This document shows positions 50,324 through 59,558 of a stretch of 64,000 nt of DNA, piece by piece. The translations under genes were made by a program, and so were the position numbers. The notes under the pieces are model-generated. The model made no database searches and was not told where the DNA came from. It saw only the letters and a program-made list of their open reading frames with translations. Within the stretch, counting starts at the first letter, position 1; each line of letters opens with the position of its first letter. Source of the stretch: CAZWSX01 sp964636985 (GTDB lineage Bacteria; Planctomycetota; Planctomycetia; Pirellulales; Pirellulaceae); the NCBI GenBank assembly GCA_964636985.1, contig CAZWSX010000002.1:62001-126000 (forward strand). The letters run 5' to 3'.

Positions 50324-51290
50324 CTCCAAAGACAACACGAAAAGTAAATCCAACGAGATCAACATCGTACGCGTGTACGACGCGGCCGTCGAAGACGTGT
50401 GGGACGCCTGGACCGATCCCGAGCAAGCGGCGCAGTGGTGGGGCCCGCGCGGTTTCACGATCACCACCCACTCCAAAGACCTGCGCCCCGGCGGCCATTG
50501 GCGGTACACCATGCACGGCCCCGACGGCACCGATTGGCCCAACGTCACCAAGTATTTCGAAGTCGAGAAGCATGCGAAGCTGGTTTACGACCACGGCGGC
50601 AGCGACGATCGCCCTCCCCTGTTCCGCGTGACCGTTTTGTTTTCGGAAACGAACGGCAAAACCACGATGGACATGACGATGGCCATGGCCACGCCCGAGG
50701 TCGCCGAAGAAACGCGCAAGTTCGTCAAGAAGGCCGGCGGCAACGCCACCTGGGATCGCCTGGCCGAGTACCTCGCCAAGCAGAAAGGCAAAGAACAGTT
50801 CGTCATCGCGCGGACGTTCGATTGCCCGATCGACGTCATGTTCGAGATGTGGACCGACCCCAAGCAATTCTCCCAGTGGCTGGCGCCAACCGGTTTCACG
50901 ATGGAGTTCATCAAGGCCGACATCCGCTCAGGCGGCAGCACCTTCTGGTACATGACCAACGGCGCCGACGTGAAAATGTACGGGCGAGCCAACTATCAAG
51001 AGATCACCAAGCCCAACCGCCTGGTCTACACACAAGAGTTTGCCGACGAGACCAACACCAAAACGCTCCGCCATCCCGGCGCGCCCATCTGGCCGGCAAC
51101 CATGCTCACGACCGTGACGCTTACCGAGGAAGCACCCGATCGAACGCGCGTCCGTGTCGAGTGGGAACCGCACGGAGCGACCACAAAGGAAGAACTGCAA
51201 GCCTTCATCGAAGCCAAGCCCGGTATGACGATGGGCTGGACCGGCTCGTTCGACAAGCTCGAAGAGCACCTGGGCGTCCCCAGCAACTAA
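50304..51290 (+). CDS. Tandem SRPBCC (AHSA1-type) domain protein
   Basis: 328 residues from the ATG at 50304, which overlaps the ArsR gene; a start further upstream is possible but lacks coding character. Two SRPBCC/START-like domains of the AHSA1 type lie in tandem: the first has VRVYDAAVEDVWDAWTDPEQ (about 22-41) and WWGPRGFTI, the second FDCPIDVMFEMWTDPKQFSQ with WLAPTGFTME. These folds have a hydrophobic pocket for a small molecule. Most family members are single-domain; the doubled form suggests one gene duplication and fusion. The co-transcribed ArsR regulator may respond to the same ligand. Two palindromic elements follow the stop. Confidence 0.9.
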   Translation: MAAQKSSSKDNTKSKSNEINIVRVYDAAVEDVWDAWTDPEQAAQWWGPRGFTITTHSKDLRPGGHWRYTMHGPDGTDWPNVTKYFEVEKHAKLVYDHGGSDDRPPLFRVTVLFSETNGKTTMDMTMAMATPEVAEETRKFVKKAGGNATWDRLAEYLAKQKGKEQFVIARTFDCPIDVMFEMWTDPKQFSQWLAPTGFTMEFIKADIRSGGSTFWYMTNGADVKMYGRANYQEITKPNRLVYTQEFADETNTKTLRHPGAPIWPATMLTTVTLTEEAPDRTRVRVEWEPHGATTKEELQAFIEAKPGMTMGWTGSFDKLEEHLGVPSN

Positions 51291-51305
51291 GGCGAGCAAA
51301 CCGTA

Positions 51306-51327
51306 GGACGGACAATCCTGTCCGTCC
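51306..51327. repeat. Palindromic GGACGGACA/TGTCCGTCC element
   Basis: Perfect hairpin with nine-base arms GGACGGACA and TGTCCGTCC around ATCC, 15 bases after the SRPBCC stop. The same family occurs at 23671-23690 (inverted). Confidence 0.8.
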
Positions 51328-51353
51328 AAGGTGGAGGTTGCGTTTAAGAAGTG

Positions 51354-51375
51354 GCACAGACAATCCTGTCTGTGC
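51354..51375. repeat. Palindromic GCACAGACA/TGTCTGTGC element
   Basis: Nine-base arms GCACAGACA and TGTCTGTGC around ATCC. The surrounding bases (AAGTGG before, GCGGTG after) are repeated at 58085-58106, so the element spans about 33 bp. Confidence 0.8.
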
Positions 51376-51599
51376 GCGGTGCGGCCGCTCTAGCGCAAAA
51401 CATTGAGAGCAGCAGAACGAAAACGGATTCCAACTTGCAACCGCCCTCCCTCGCCATTACCCTAAACCTCAGTCTTTCAGGAGACTAACGGTGCGCGTGA
51501 AGGGTTGAACCCACCTGAGACTGCTGCTGCGATTTCTCATATCACGGCCTTCTTTGCCCGCGACTCGCGCACCGGTGGGCACTAAGAAAGAAGGTTGTC

Positions 51600-52790
51600 A
51601 TGCCTCGTTTTTTGCCTCTGCGCGCCAATCTGGAATGGCTCAGGAAGTCCGCCAAGGACGAACTCGACCGACTCCGCGAAACGGACGGCGAAGCGAAACT
51701 CCATCAGGCCCAACTCACCATCGCGCGGGAATATGGCTTCCCCAGTTGGCGAGCGATGGTGGAACATGTCGAAACAGTCCGCGACCAGCTTCGCAAGGCG
51801 TTCCCAGCGCTAAAGGAGTTTCCGCTTCCGCACGAAGACGTTTCGCCCGACGATCCCGACTTGGCAAAACTGCTCGCCGCCGTCAAAGCGGGAGCCATGC
51901 CCGACGTTCTTGCGATCTTGTCGGCGCGTCCCATTCTGGCCAACGCCTACAACGCCGACGGGTGGACGCCGCTCCATGTCGCGGCGGAGTACAACGACGC
52001 TCAAATGGCCATCGTCTTATTGGCCCACGACGCCGACCCCGACAGGAAGATCCGCGGTTCAGGCCACAACGCTCTTTCGTGGGCCGTGACGTGCAATGCG
52101 ATGGACTTCGCTCAGACGCTGCGAAAGTTGGCAGCGACGCCCGACTTTTTCACCGCAGCAGGCATCGGCGCACTGACAGACGTCCAGGCCTACTTCGATA
52201 GCGAAGGGAAGCTACTGCCAAACGCCTCGCAGACAGGAAGCTCGCGATGGCTGCCCGACGGAACGCGTCTCCCCTCTCCCCCGACAAATGCGAAAGACCA
52301 AGTGTCCGACGCACTCTACATTGCCAGCCGCAACAAGCATGTCGAAGTCGTCCAATTCCTGCTGACGAAGAATCCCGACGTATCATTCCAGGCATATCTC
52401 GGGGGAACACCGCTTCACTGGGCGTACTTTGGCGGCTCGCAGGAAGTCATCGACTTGCTGCTAAAAGCAGGTGCCGATCCGACGCTTCGGGATCCCTCGT
52501 TCGGCGCCCTTCCAGCGCTGTTTGGTATCTGTGCGGCTGCGAGTTGGGGCTTGCTCTTCCGAGTGAAAGAACTCGTCGCCACAAATCCAACGCTTATTCA
52601 TCCCATACCGGGTGAAACATCAGCCCTGCACGAAGCAGCGGCAACCGGGCAAACAGAAATTGTCCGCTTCCTGTTGGAGCAAGGCGCCGATCGCACAACG
52701 CACGACTTCCAAAACCGAACGCCACAAGACCGTGCCGAGGCCAAAGGCCACACAGCCACCCTCGAAGTATTAAAGAATTCCTCTCTCTGA
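51600..52790 (+). CDS. Ankyrin-repeat protein
   Basis: 396 residues. A conserved planctomycete N-terminal helix segment (LRANLEWLRKSAKDELDRL, YGFPSWRAMVEHVE) precedes ankyrin repeats: ADGWTPLHVAAEYNDAQMAI (near 118), SDALYIASRNKHVEVVQFLL (near 242), GGTPLHWAYFGGSQEVIDLL (near 270) and SALHEAAATGQTEIVRFLL (near 345). No signal peptide or membrane segment, so it is probably cytoplasmic and binds proteins. The ligand is unknown. GAAGG is a likely ribosome binding site. It ends 30 bp before the convergent hrpB gene. Confidence 0.92.
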   Translation: MPRFLPLRANLEWLRKSAKDELDRLRETDGEAKLHQAQLTIAREYGFPSWRAMVEHVETVRDQLRKAFPALKEFPLPHEDVSPDDPDLAKLLAAVKAGAMPDVLAILSARPILANAYNADGWTPLHVAAEYNDAQMAIVLLAHDADPDRKIRGSGHNALSWAVTCNAMDFAQTLRKLAATPDFFTAAGIGALTDVQAYFDSEGKLLPNASQTGSSRWLPDGTRLPSPPTNAKDQVSDALYIASRNKHVEVVQFLLTKNPDVSFQAYLGGTPLHWAYFGGSQEVIDLLLKAGADPTLRDPSFGALPALFGICAAASWGLLFRVKELVATNPTLIHPIPGETSALHEAAATGQTEIVRFLLEQGADRTTHDFQNRTPQDRAEAKGHTATLEVLKNSSL

Positions 52791-52820
52791 GAGCTCCGTG
52801 ACCTCTGTGGCCAATCTGTA

Positions 52821-55388
52821 TTAACTGTTGGGTCGGCCCTTCTTCGGTCGCGACTCGGCCTGAGCGTGAAGCGGGTCTTCGGGCCAGAAGTGTTTGGGAT
52901 ATCGTCCGCGCAAATCTTTGCGGACGATCGGGTAGGCATTCGCCCAGAAACTCGCCAGGTCGCTGGTGATCTGCTCGCACCGCATATTTGGGCCGAGCAA
53001 GTGGAGCGTCAAAGGAACGCGCCCGCCAGCGACGCGGGGCGTTTCGGCGAGGCCATACAGTTCTTGAATCCGCACCGCTAGCACCGGCGGCTTCTCCGCG
53101 AGGTATTCGACTGTGATCTTGCTACCGCTGGGAACTTGAATTCGCTCAGGGGCATCGCGATCGATCGCTTGCTGCAGCGGATACGGCAGGTTTCCACGAA
53201 GGTAATCGAGCCACGGTCCTCGCCGCACTTCGGCCAGCGAGTTCTTGCCGCGGCATAGTTCTGGCAAGAGCGATTGCAGATAGGCATCGTCGAACGAGGG
53301 TAATTCCAACTCAGGCATTGCCCACGCGAGGAATCTCGACCGCGCGACAAACCCAGCGATCGCCGCATCGTCACTGGGGAACGCCTTCTCCCATCGCTGC
53401 TTGGCCGCTTCGACAAAGGCTTGAGCCGTCTTCTCGTTCTGCGGAAGCTCTGCTGGTGCTTCGTCGAGAACCAGGTCGCCGAAATAAGTTCTCCGCCGGG
53501 CGACCAGCTTGTCGGCCGTCGGGTGAAAGAAAACATCGACCCGCTGCTCGACTAAGTCGGGATCAAGCCACTCCCGTTCGACGCCCGACGCTTGCCGTAC
53601 ACTGGCATCGGCGCCGGTTCCTTCGACGTCGACGCATACGAACAACTCCGGTCGCATCACGGCCGACTGGTCCGCGAGTTTGACGCCGCGCCCGCCTGCC
53701 ATCAAGCCGCGGCGGTCGTTGGGCTGGCGTCGCTTGGCCACGCGATCTGGGAAGCCCGCCAGGATCGCCCGGGCGATTGCTTCGTCAGGGGTGTGATCCT
53801 CGGAGTCCTGAACGCGAATCGGCAATTCGTCGGCCAGCCGCGAGAGCTGTTCATGCGAACGAAAGATCGCCTGCGCGGCGCCGAAGGCGAGTCGCCCGAA
53901 AGGCGTATCGAAGTCGTCGGTCTCGGCGACTCGCTCCAAAGCACGCACGCGATCGACCGTGTCGCTATCGCTTTGATGTTGTGTGGTGCGGCGGCCCCCT
54001 TCCATGCGGTTGCTGGCGAACGGGTCTCGCTCGCTCAGCATCGCAGCGGCCATTGCCACGGCCGACGTTTGATCGAAACGCTTCCCCTCGCAAAGCATCC
54101 GAGCCAACCGCGGTTGCAGTGGAAGCCTCGCCATCAATTTGCCTAGCGGGGTGATGCGGTGCTCGTCGTCGACGGCTTGCAGCCTTCGCAGCAGCATCGC
54201 GGCGTCGGCCAGTGTATTTTCCTTCGGAGGCTCGAACCAAGGAAAAGTCGCCGGATCAGGCTCGATCCAGCAACTCAATTGAAGCAGTGCGCCCGAGAGT
54301 TCAACCCGGCGAATCTCGGGCGTCTCCATCGCCGGCCGCGAACGATGGGCGGCCTCAGTCCAGAGCCGAAAGCAAACACCTGGTGCGGTCCGCCCTGCCC
54401 GACCGGCTCGCTGATCGGCGGAAGCCTGCGAGATGGGACCGAGTTCCAGTCGATCAAGCCCGGAGTTCTCGTCGTACCGCAAACTGCGAGCGAGCCCACT
54501 GTCGACAACCGCCGTGACGCCATCGATGGTGAGCGAGGTCTCAGCGACGTTCGTCGAGAGAATCACCCGCCGCTGATCGGACGGCGCCAACACCGCGTCC
54601 TGCTTTTCAGGCGGCAAGTCACCGTAGAGTTCGCGAATGGAAAACTCGCGCTCGTCGAGTTCACGCTCCAACGCTCTCGCCGCATTCTTGATTTCGCCGA
54701 CACCTGGCAAGAAAACTAGCATATCGCCGGCGTTGCGGCGGAGCGCGCGAGGAACGACATCGCACAACGTTTCCTCAAGGCGGCGCCGATCGATGGTCTT
54801 GGCGTATTCGACATCGACGGGGAACGATCGCCCTTCGGAGACCACCGTCGGGCAACCGCCAAAGTAAGCCGCCAGCGGCACGGGATCGAGCGTCGCCGAC
54901 ATGACGACGAGTTTCAAATCAGGGCGAACTGTTTGTTGCAGTTGCCGCGTCATGCCAAGCGCCAAGTCGCTCAGCAAGTTGCGTTCGTGGAATTCGTCCA
55001 GAACCACGGCCGCGACACCATCGAGAAACGAGTCATCGAGCAATCGTCGCAGCAAGATCCCTTCGGTCATCACGACGATCTGCGATCGCGAACTCACCTT
55101 CGAGTCGAAACGCGTTCGATAGCCGATGGTTTGCCCGAGCGATTCCCCGCGCTCGAAGGCCATTCGTGCCGCCGTTGTCCGCGCGGCAATTCGTCGCGGT
55201 TGCAGAACGAGAATCTCCCCTTCCGGCAAGTTGGTCCGCCAACGCGTCATGGTGTTGAGCAAGTGGGGCGGTACGCGCGTCGTCTTGCCGGCACCGGTTG
55301 GCGCTTTCAGCACGACTGCCGGCGCGTGCACGAGCGCCGCCGAGATTTCGGCAAGACAATCGTCGATAGGGAGTCGGGCTAAGGCCAT
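52821..55388 (-). CDS. hrpB: ATP-dependent helicase HrpB
   Basis: 855 residues. Walker A APTGAGKTT (29-37), DEFH box in VVLDEFHER (131-134), and the DEAH/RHA-type helicase motifs (LQPRRIAARTTAARM, VMSATLDPVPLAAYF, LSTNVAETSLTIDGV, QRAGRAGRTAPG) are in order. The C-terminal HrpB-specific region (FVARSRFLAWAMPELELPSF) is complete. HrpB is a DExH-type RNA helicase of poorly known role. It is downstream of the HD phosphohydrolase gene by 15 bp, so the two probably form an operon. Confidence 0.94.
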   Translation of the reverse strand: MALARLPIDDCLAEISAALVHAPAVVLKAPTGAGKTTRVPPHLLNTMTRWRTNLPEGEILVLQPRRIAARTTAARMAFERGESLGQTIGYRTRFDSKVSSRSQIVVMTEGILLRRLLDDSFLDGVAAVVLDEFHERNLLSDLALGMTRQLQQTVRPDLKLVVMSATLDPVPLAAYFGGCPTVVSEGRSFPVDVEYAKTIDRRRLEETLCDVVPRALRRNAGDMLVFLPGVGEIKNAARALERELDEREFSIRELYGDLPPEKQDAVLAPSDQRRVILSTNVAETSLTIDGVTAVVDSGLARSLRYDENSGLDRLELGPISQASADQRAGRAGRTAPGVCFRLWTEAAHRSRPAMETPEIRRVELSGALLQLSCWIEPDPATFPWFEPPKENTLADAAMLLRRLQAVDDEHRITPLGKLMARLPLQPRLARMLCEGKRFDQTSAVAMAAAMLSERDPFASNRMEGGRRTTQHQSDSDTVDRVRALERVAETDDFDTPFGRLAFGAAQAIFRSHEQLSRLADELPIRVQDSEDHTPDEAIARAILAGFPDRVAKRRQPNDRRGLMAGGRGVKLADQSAVMRPELFVCVDVEGTGADASVRQASGVEREWLDPDLVEQRVDVFFHPTADKLVARRRTYFGDLVLDEAPAELPQNEKTAQAFVEAAKQRWEKAFPSDDAAIAGFVARSRFLAWAMPELELPSFDDAYLQSLLPELCRGKNSLAEVRRGPWLDYLRGNLPYPLQQAIDRDAPERIQVPSGSKITVEYLAEKPPVLAVRIQELYGLAETPRVAGGRVPLTLHLLGPNMRCEQITSDLASFWANAYPIVRKDLRGRYPKHFWPEDPLHAQAESRPKKGRPNS

Positions 55389-55403
55389 GAGAGTGCTGCT
55401 TCG

Positions 55404-56129
55404 TTACGCGAGCGAGATGCCGTGTTTCGTCAGCCACGGCTGCCAGGGGGCCGCTTCCTGAACGTCGTGCCCGAACCACTCCCGGAAGAACTCGCGCACG
55501 TAGGTCGCCAAAAACTGATGCCGCTCGTCAGCCATCCGTTGGCCGGTGGTGGTTTGCATCCGATCCTTGAGGAGAAGTAACTTTTCGAAAAAGTGGTTCA
55601 GCGAGGGTGCCTCGCTGCTCTTGTACGCATCGAAGGAGTCGTGCAAGACGGGCGGATGCTCCGGATCGAAAATCGGGCGAGACTTGTGTCCGCCATAGGC
55701 GATTGCCCGGGCGACGCCGATCGCCCCTAGAGCATCAAGTCGGTCGGCATCCTGAACACAGCGGCCGGCCAGCGACAGCGGAGCCTGTTCCACTTTGGCC
55801 CCTTTAAACGAGAGCCGCTCGATGATCTCGACCACTTCGGCGATTAGCTCCGGCGGCGTTTTATGACTTTCCAACCATTGGGTCGCTAGTTTGGGGCCGA
55901 CGGTGTAGTCGCCATCGTGGAACTTCCAGTCGGCGACATCGTGAAGTAGCCCCGCCAACTGAACGACGACCAGGTCGGCCCCCTCCAGCTTGGCAATGTC
56001 GACGGCCGTTCGCGTCACCCGGAAAACGTGTTGCCAATCGTGGCCGGTGGCGTCGATCGGCAGCGTCGTCCGGATATGGTCTTCCGTGGCCTTAATCAGG
56101 GCTGCAGCATCAAACGCAGGATATGGCAT
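55404..56129 (-). CDS. HD-domain phosphohydrolase
   Basis: 241 residues. HD-superfamily metal motif: His34 in HDWQHVFRV, His63-Asp64 in LLHDVADW, Asp127/Asp129 in CVQDADRLDALGAIG. The sequence order matches the YpgQ/YedJ-like HD phosphohydrolases, which act on nucleotides or inorganic diphosphate. Length fits. The substrate is not known. It is upstream of hrpB in the same direction and divergent from the secreted Gly/Tyr-rich protein gene. Confidence 0.92.
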   Translation of the reverse strand: MPYPAFDAAALIKATEDHIRTTLPIDATGHDWQHVFRVTRTAVDIAKLEGADLVVVQLAGLLHDVADWKFHDGDYTVGPKLATQWLESHKTPPELIAEVVEIIERLSFKGAKVEQAPLSLAGRCVQDADRLDALGAIGVARAIAYGGHKSRPIFDPEHPPVLHDSFDAYKSSEAPSLNHFFEKLLLLKDRMQTTTGQRMADERHQFLATYVREFFREWFGHDVQEAAPWQPWLTKHGISLA

Positions 56130-56307
56130 GGTGGCAGTGGCAAATGGCGGCTAATGGAATTTGGACTTCCGATCTGGCATCTACTTCAAGGATAACCGTT
56201 GCCTTGGGTTGCACGAGGTGGGGGCGCGAAGTGCGTGACGGGCGAACAACCGATCGCTTATGCTCTAGGTATCGCCCGTCGGTGAGAAAGGCACGAGGAG
56301 TGGAACA

Positions 56308-57111
56308 ATGGATAAGAAGTCATTGATCGCCGGAGTGGCCGTTGCCTTTGTTCTTGTCACGGCGAGCGGCCGAACCGTTTGGGCCCAGCAAACCTCCGTG
56401 CGACCCTACGACGGAATTCAAGCGGGGATCGACAGCTATCGTCTCGGCGAAGAACAGCGGCGCGCTAAACTCGGGGCGCAGCTCTACTTGAACGATGCCT
56501 TTGGCTATCGCAGCTTCGCCATGGGAGGTCTCGGGTACACCGACTACTATCGCGTTCCCGGCGGCGTGATGTACGACTCCGGCGGCGGTTACAACACCTT
56601 TGCACCGGTAGGCGTCGGTTATTCTTCGCAAACGTACAGTAGCGGCTTGGGCTACAGTAGTTTCGGATCGGCGACCAGTTCGTTCTACGCACCGGGCGGT
56701 TACTACAGCAGCGGCGGCTTTTACGGAGCCACCGTTGGGCCGATGTACAACTACCCGGCGTCCCCTTCGATTTACGGTTCGTACGTTTATCCAACCGCTC
56801 CGCTGGTTCGGCAGCCCATCGGTCAACGCCAGGTGCAAACGGGCCCAAACAAATGGGAATCGCACCCGGTCTACGAGACGCCGATTCCTAATCACCGTGT
56901 TCCCTATTCACCGGAGCCGGTCGACACAAAACCGTCGCCAACTTTGGTGGCGCCTCCTCCTCCCGCCCCTGAACCGGTGGAAGGACCTCTCCCGCCAGAA
57001 CCGACGCCCGACAGATCGGCCGTGGAAAGGCCGGCGGTGAAATCGGTAACGAAGCCGCGCCCCGGCGAAGTTCGCCCCGCCAAGAAACCGACAGTGCGGC
57101 GGGAGTTCTAA
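56308..57111 (+). CDS. Secreted Gly/Tyr/Ser-rich protein with Pro-rich tail
   Basis: 267 residues. Signal peptide LIAGVAVAFVLVTASGRTVWA, cleavage near residue 27. The middle (about 75-170) is low complexity, rich in Gly, Tyr and Ser (YSSGLGYSSFGSATSSFYA), typical of flexible structural or adhesive segments. The C-terminal 75 residues are Pro/Glu/Lys-rich. No enzyme domain was seen. A surface or matrix role is an inference. Not recognised in a named family. It is followed 125 bp downstream by rnc but is probably separately transcribed. Confidence 0.8.
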   Translation: MDKKSLIAGVAVAFVLVTASGRTVWAQQTSVRPYDGIQAGIDSYRLGEEQRRAKLGAQLYLNDAFGYRSFAMGGLGYTDYYRVPGGVMYDSGGGYNTFAPVGVGYSSQTYSSGLGYSSFGSATSSFYAPGGYYSSGGFYGATVGPMYNYPASPSIYGSYVYPTAPLVRQPIGQRQVQTGPNKWESHPVYETPIPNHRVPYSPEPVDTKPSPTLVAPPPPAPEPVEGPLPPEPTPDRSAVERPAVKSVTKPRPGEVRPAKKPTVRREF

Positions 57112-57236
57112 TCCTTACAACCTTTTCGTTGGCGAACAGCTCGGCAAATAGAGGGGTTTTTCTTGAACCGCGTTGACATTGCGTGCGTCCAAGTGTTAGG
57201 GTTGAAAAGTCCACTCCACTTGAAGCAATTGCGCCT

Positions 57237-58061
57237 ATGCCCGACGCGACCAGTTCTGACGAGAATCTCGCAACGACCGGCGATGGCGACCGGCCCGTCG
57301 GCAATTCCGACGGCGCGAGTTCTGAAGTCGCTGGTGCCACTTCGGAGAACGGCCAAGGCGAAGAAACGCTCCTGGCCCGCTGCCAGCGATTGATCGGGTA
57401 CGAATTCTCCGACAAATCGCTGTTGGTGTCGGCGCTCACTCACGCTTCGGGCGCCGAGAATCGCCTTTCCTCCAACGAGCGGCTCGAATTCCTAGGCGAC
57501 TCCATCCTGGGCTTCGTCGTTTGCGAGGCGCTCTTCCGCCAGTTCCCTCAGTATTTGGAGGGGGACCTCACCAAGATCAAATCGATCGTCGTCAGCCGCC
57601 AAACGTGCGCCAAGCTGAGCGAAGCGCTCGGCCTGCACGAGTTCCTGATCGTGGGCAAGGGCATGACGACCACGCCGACGGTTCCTCCATCGCTGATGGC
57701 GGACGTTTTTGAATCGCTCGTGGCCGCGATTTATTTGGATGGCGGCTTCGAGGCAGCTCGCGAGTTCATTCAAGCGTACGTGTCGCCCGAAGTCGAGATG
57801 GCGGCCGCAGGCGAACTGGGAAGCAACTTCAAGTCGTTACTGCAGCAGTTGGCGCAGCGCGAATATAGCTGCACGCCCAACTATGTCTTGATGGACGAAA
57901 AAGGTCCCGACCACGCCAAATGCTTCAAGGTGGCGGCGTCAATCCAAGGCAAGAAGTACGTCGGCGCTTGGGGGCGCAACAAAAAGGAAGCCGAACAACG
58001 CGCTGCCGAAAACGCCCTCGCCGAAATCAAAGGCGAACCGCCACCCTTCATTTCTGACTGA
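57237..58061 (+). CDS. rnc: Ribonuclease III
   Basis: 274 residues from the ATG at 57237; GTG at 57183 would add 18. An acidic/Ser-rich leader of about 45 residues precedes the RNase III domain, with the signature NERLEFLGDS (about 80-89) and DVFESLVAAIYLDGG carrying the second metal-binding Asp and Glu. A double-stranded RNA-binding domain closes the protein (NFKSLLQQLAQR, GRNKKEAEQRAAENAL). It processes rRNA and other structured RNAs. The N-terminal leader is longer than in E. coli. Confidence 0.95.
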   Translation: MPDATSSDENLATTGDGDRPVGNSDGASSEVAGATSENGQGEETLLARCQRLIGYEFSDKSLLVSALTHASGAENRLSSNERLEFLGDSILGFVVCEALFRQFPQYLEGDLTKIKSIVVSRQTCAKLSEALGLHEFLIVGKGMTTTPTVPPSLMADVFESLVAAIYLDGGFEAAREFIQAYVSPEVEMAAAGELGSNFKSLLQQLAQREYSCTPNYVLMDEKGPDHAKCFKVAASIQGKKYVGAWGRNKKEAEQRAAENALAEIKGEPPPFISD

Positions 58062-58084
58062 CGCCTTCGGATAAGAAAAAAGTG

Positions 58085-58106
58085 GCACAGACAATCCTGT
58101 CTGTGC
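58085..58106. repeat. Palindromic GCACAGACA/TGTCTGTGC element
   Basis: Arms GCACAGACA and TGTCTGTGC around ATCC, 23 bases after the rnc stop. Flanking bases match those at 51354-51375. It may double as an rnc terminator. Confidence 0.8.
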
Positions 58107-58291
58107 GCGGTGTGGTCTCCAACTTAGGGCGCGCGGCGCATGAGAGATGATTAATCGATTGATGATTGATAATTTTTGATTTGTGAAGTGAAGAGCTTTA
58201 ACTCCCCATCTCCCACTCGCCCCTTCTCCCCCTCTCCGTGCCTCTCTGTTTCACATCCCGTAAAAGATAGAACACGGTTTCGGAACGTATC

Positions 58292-59311
58292 ATGCCGCGG
58301 CGCTGTCTGGTGATGCTCTCGCGCGGTTTGGACGGCGCGCTGGCGGCGCGGATGATGCAACTGCAAGGAATCGAAGTCGAGGGCTTTCACTATGCCACGC
58401 CGATTGCCGAGAGCGAAGCGGGCGCGCAGCGCTGGGCTCGGCAGCTAGACATTCCGCTAACCGTCGTCAGGCCGGGCGACAGTTACTTCGATTTGGTCCG
58501 CCACCCCAAGTTCCCGCGCGGCGAAGGGGCCAATCCGTGCGTCGATTGCCGGATCGCCTCGTTCGTCGCGGCTTATCATCACTTGCGGGCCGTGAGGGGG
58601 GACTTCGTCGTCTCGGGCGAAGTGCTCGGCCAACGTCCGCTGGCGCAGAAACGTCTGGACCTGGAAATCATCGCGCGGCACAGCGGCTTAGACGCCCTGT
58701 TGCTCCGCCCTCTCTCGGCCAAGCGACTCGACGTTACTCTTCCCGAACGCGAGGGCTGGGTCGATCGCGAGCAACTCGGCGATTTCGTAGGCGCCTCACG
58801 CAAGGGTTTGATCGAACTCGCCCGCCAGTTTGGCTGGGATGACCTCCCGGCACCTGGGAACTGCTGCAAGCTCGTCGATCGGCAGTATGCGGTGAAGGTG
58901 TTTGACTTGTTGAAGCGGCCGCCCGTCGACGATGACACCGATTTCAAGTTACTTGGCGTGGGGCGGCATTTTCGAATTGACGCCGACACCAAGCTAATCG
59001 TAGCGCGAACGCGCGAGGAAGCCGAGCAACTCAAGTCTTTTTTCGCGGTTAACACAATCCCGTGGATCATGTTGTTGGAAGGGCTTCATTCCCAATCGCA
59101 TACGGGCCTCGTCGTCGGAGGCGCTAGGCCTACTGTTCTCGAAATTGCCGCGACTGTCCTGGTCCAGCAAGCTATTAAGGACTCGCCACTTCCACAACGC
59201 GTCAGGGTTCGCGCAGCACCCGACGATTTGCTTTACGACCTCGACGTCACCCAAGACATGGTCGACTCCACCTTTTGCCGCCCGATTGGGGGTGGCCCGG
59301 CGCATCCGTAA
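58292..59311 (+). CDS. ThiI/MnmA-like PP-loop protein with altered P-loop
   Basis: 339 residues. The architecture resembles bacterial proteins annotated as tRNA thiouridylation-type PP-loop enzymes: an N-terminal nucleotide-binding part, ANPCVDCRIASF with a Cys pair (CxxC), VVSGEVLGQRPLAQKRLDLE, and a C-terminal part with CKLVDRQYAVKVFDLL. The PP-loop reads SRGLDG (10-15) rather than SGGxDS, so its last serine, which binds phosphate, is replaced by Gly. ATP-dependent thiolation is therefore doubtful; it may bind a nucleotide or sulfur differently. The upstream 230 bp contains an AT-rich patch and a pyrimidine-rich tract. Confidence 0.85.
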   Translation: MPRRCLVMLSRGLDGALAARMMQLQGIEVEGFHYATPIAESEAGAQRWARQLDIPLTVVRPGDSYFDLVRHPKFPRGEGANPCVDCRIASFVAAYHHLRAVRGDFVVSGEVLGQRPLAQKRLDLEIIARHSGLDALLLRPLSAKRLDVTLPEREGWVDREQLGDFVGASRKGLIELARQFGWDDLPAPGNCCKLVDRQYAVKVFDLLKRPPVDDDTDFKLLGVGRHFRIDADTKLIVARTREEAEQLKSFFAVNTIPWIMLLEGLHSQSHTGLVVGGARPTVLEIAATVLVQQAIKDSPLPQRVRVRAAPDDLLYDLDVTQDMVDSTFCRPIGGGPAHP

Positions 59312-59558
59312 GGCTTCTGGTTCTCGCGTCGTAACCTTTCTTCGTCGCGAAAAATTTCTGTCACACTTTCCGATTTCCACCGCTTGGTGAGGGGTTGTAG
59401 CCTGCCCGAGCTAACGGACGATGGATGTTGTCCATCGTTAAGAAATCGATTTTTCGCAGAATTGCGGCGCCGGTATCGAACGGAACTATTATCGTCTAGG
59501 AAGCAAACAGCCGGCCCAGCGGAAATTGCTAGTAGTTTTGAGTGATTGGGTTCACGAT

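Larger units (their letters stand above)
51291..51599. other. Intergenic region with two palindromic elements
   Basis: 309 bp between the SRPBCC gene and the ankyrin gene. It contains two related hairpin elements (51306-51327 and 51354-51375), and near its right end a GAAGG-type ribosome binding site for the ankyrin gene. No protein-coding frame of interest was seen. Confidence 0.5.
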
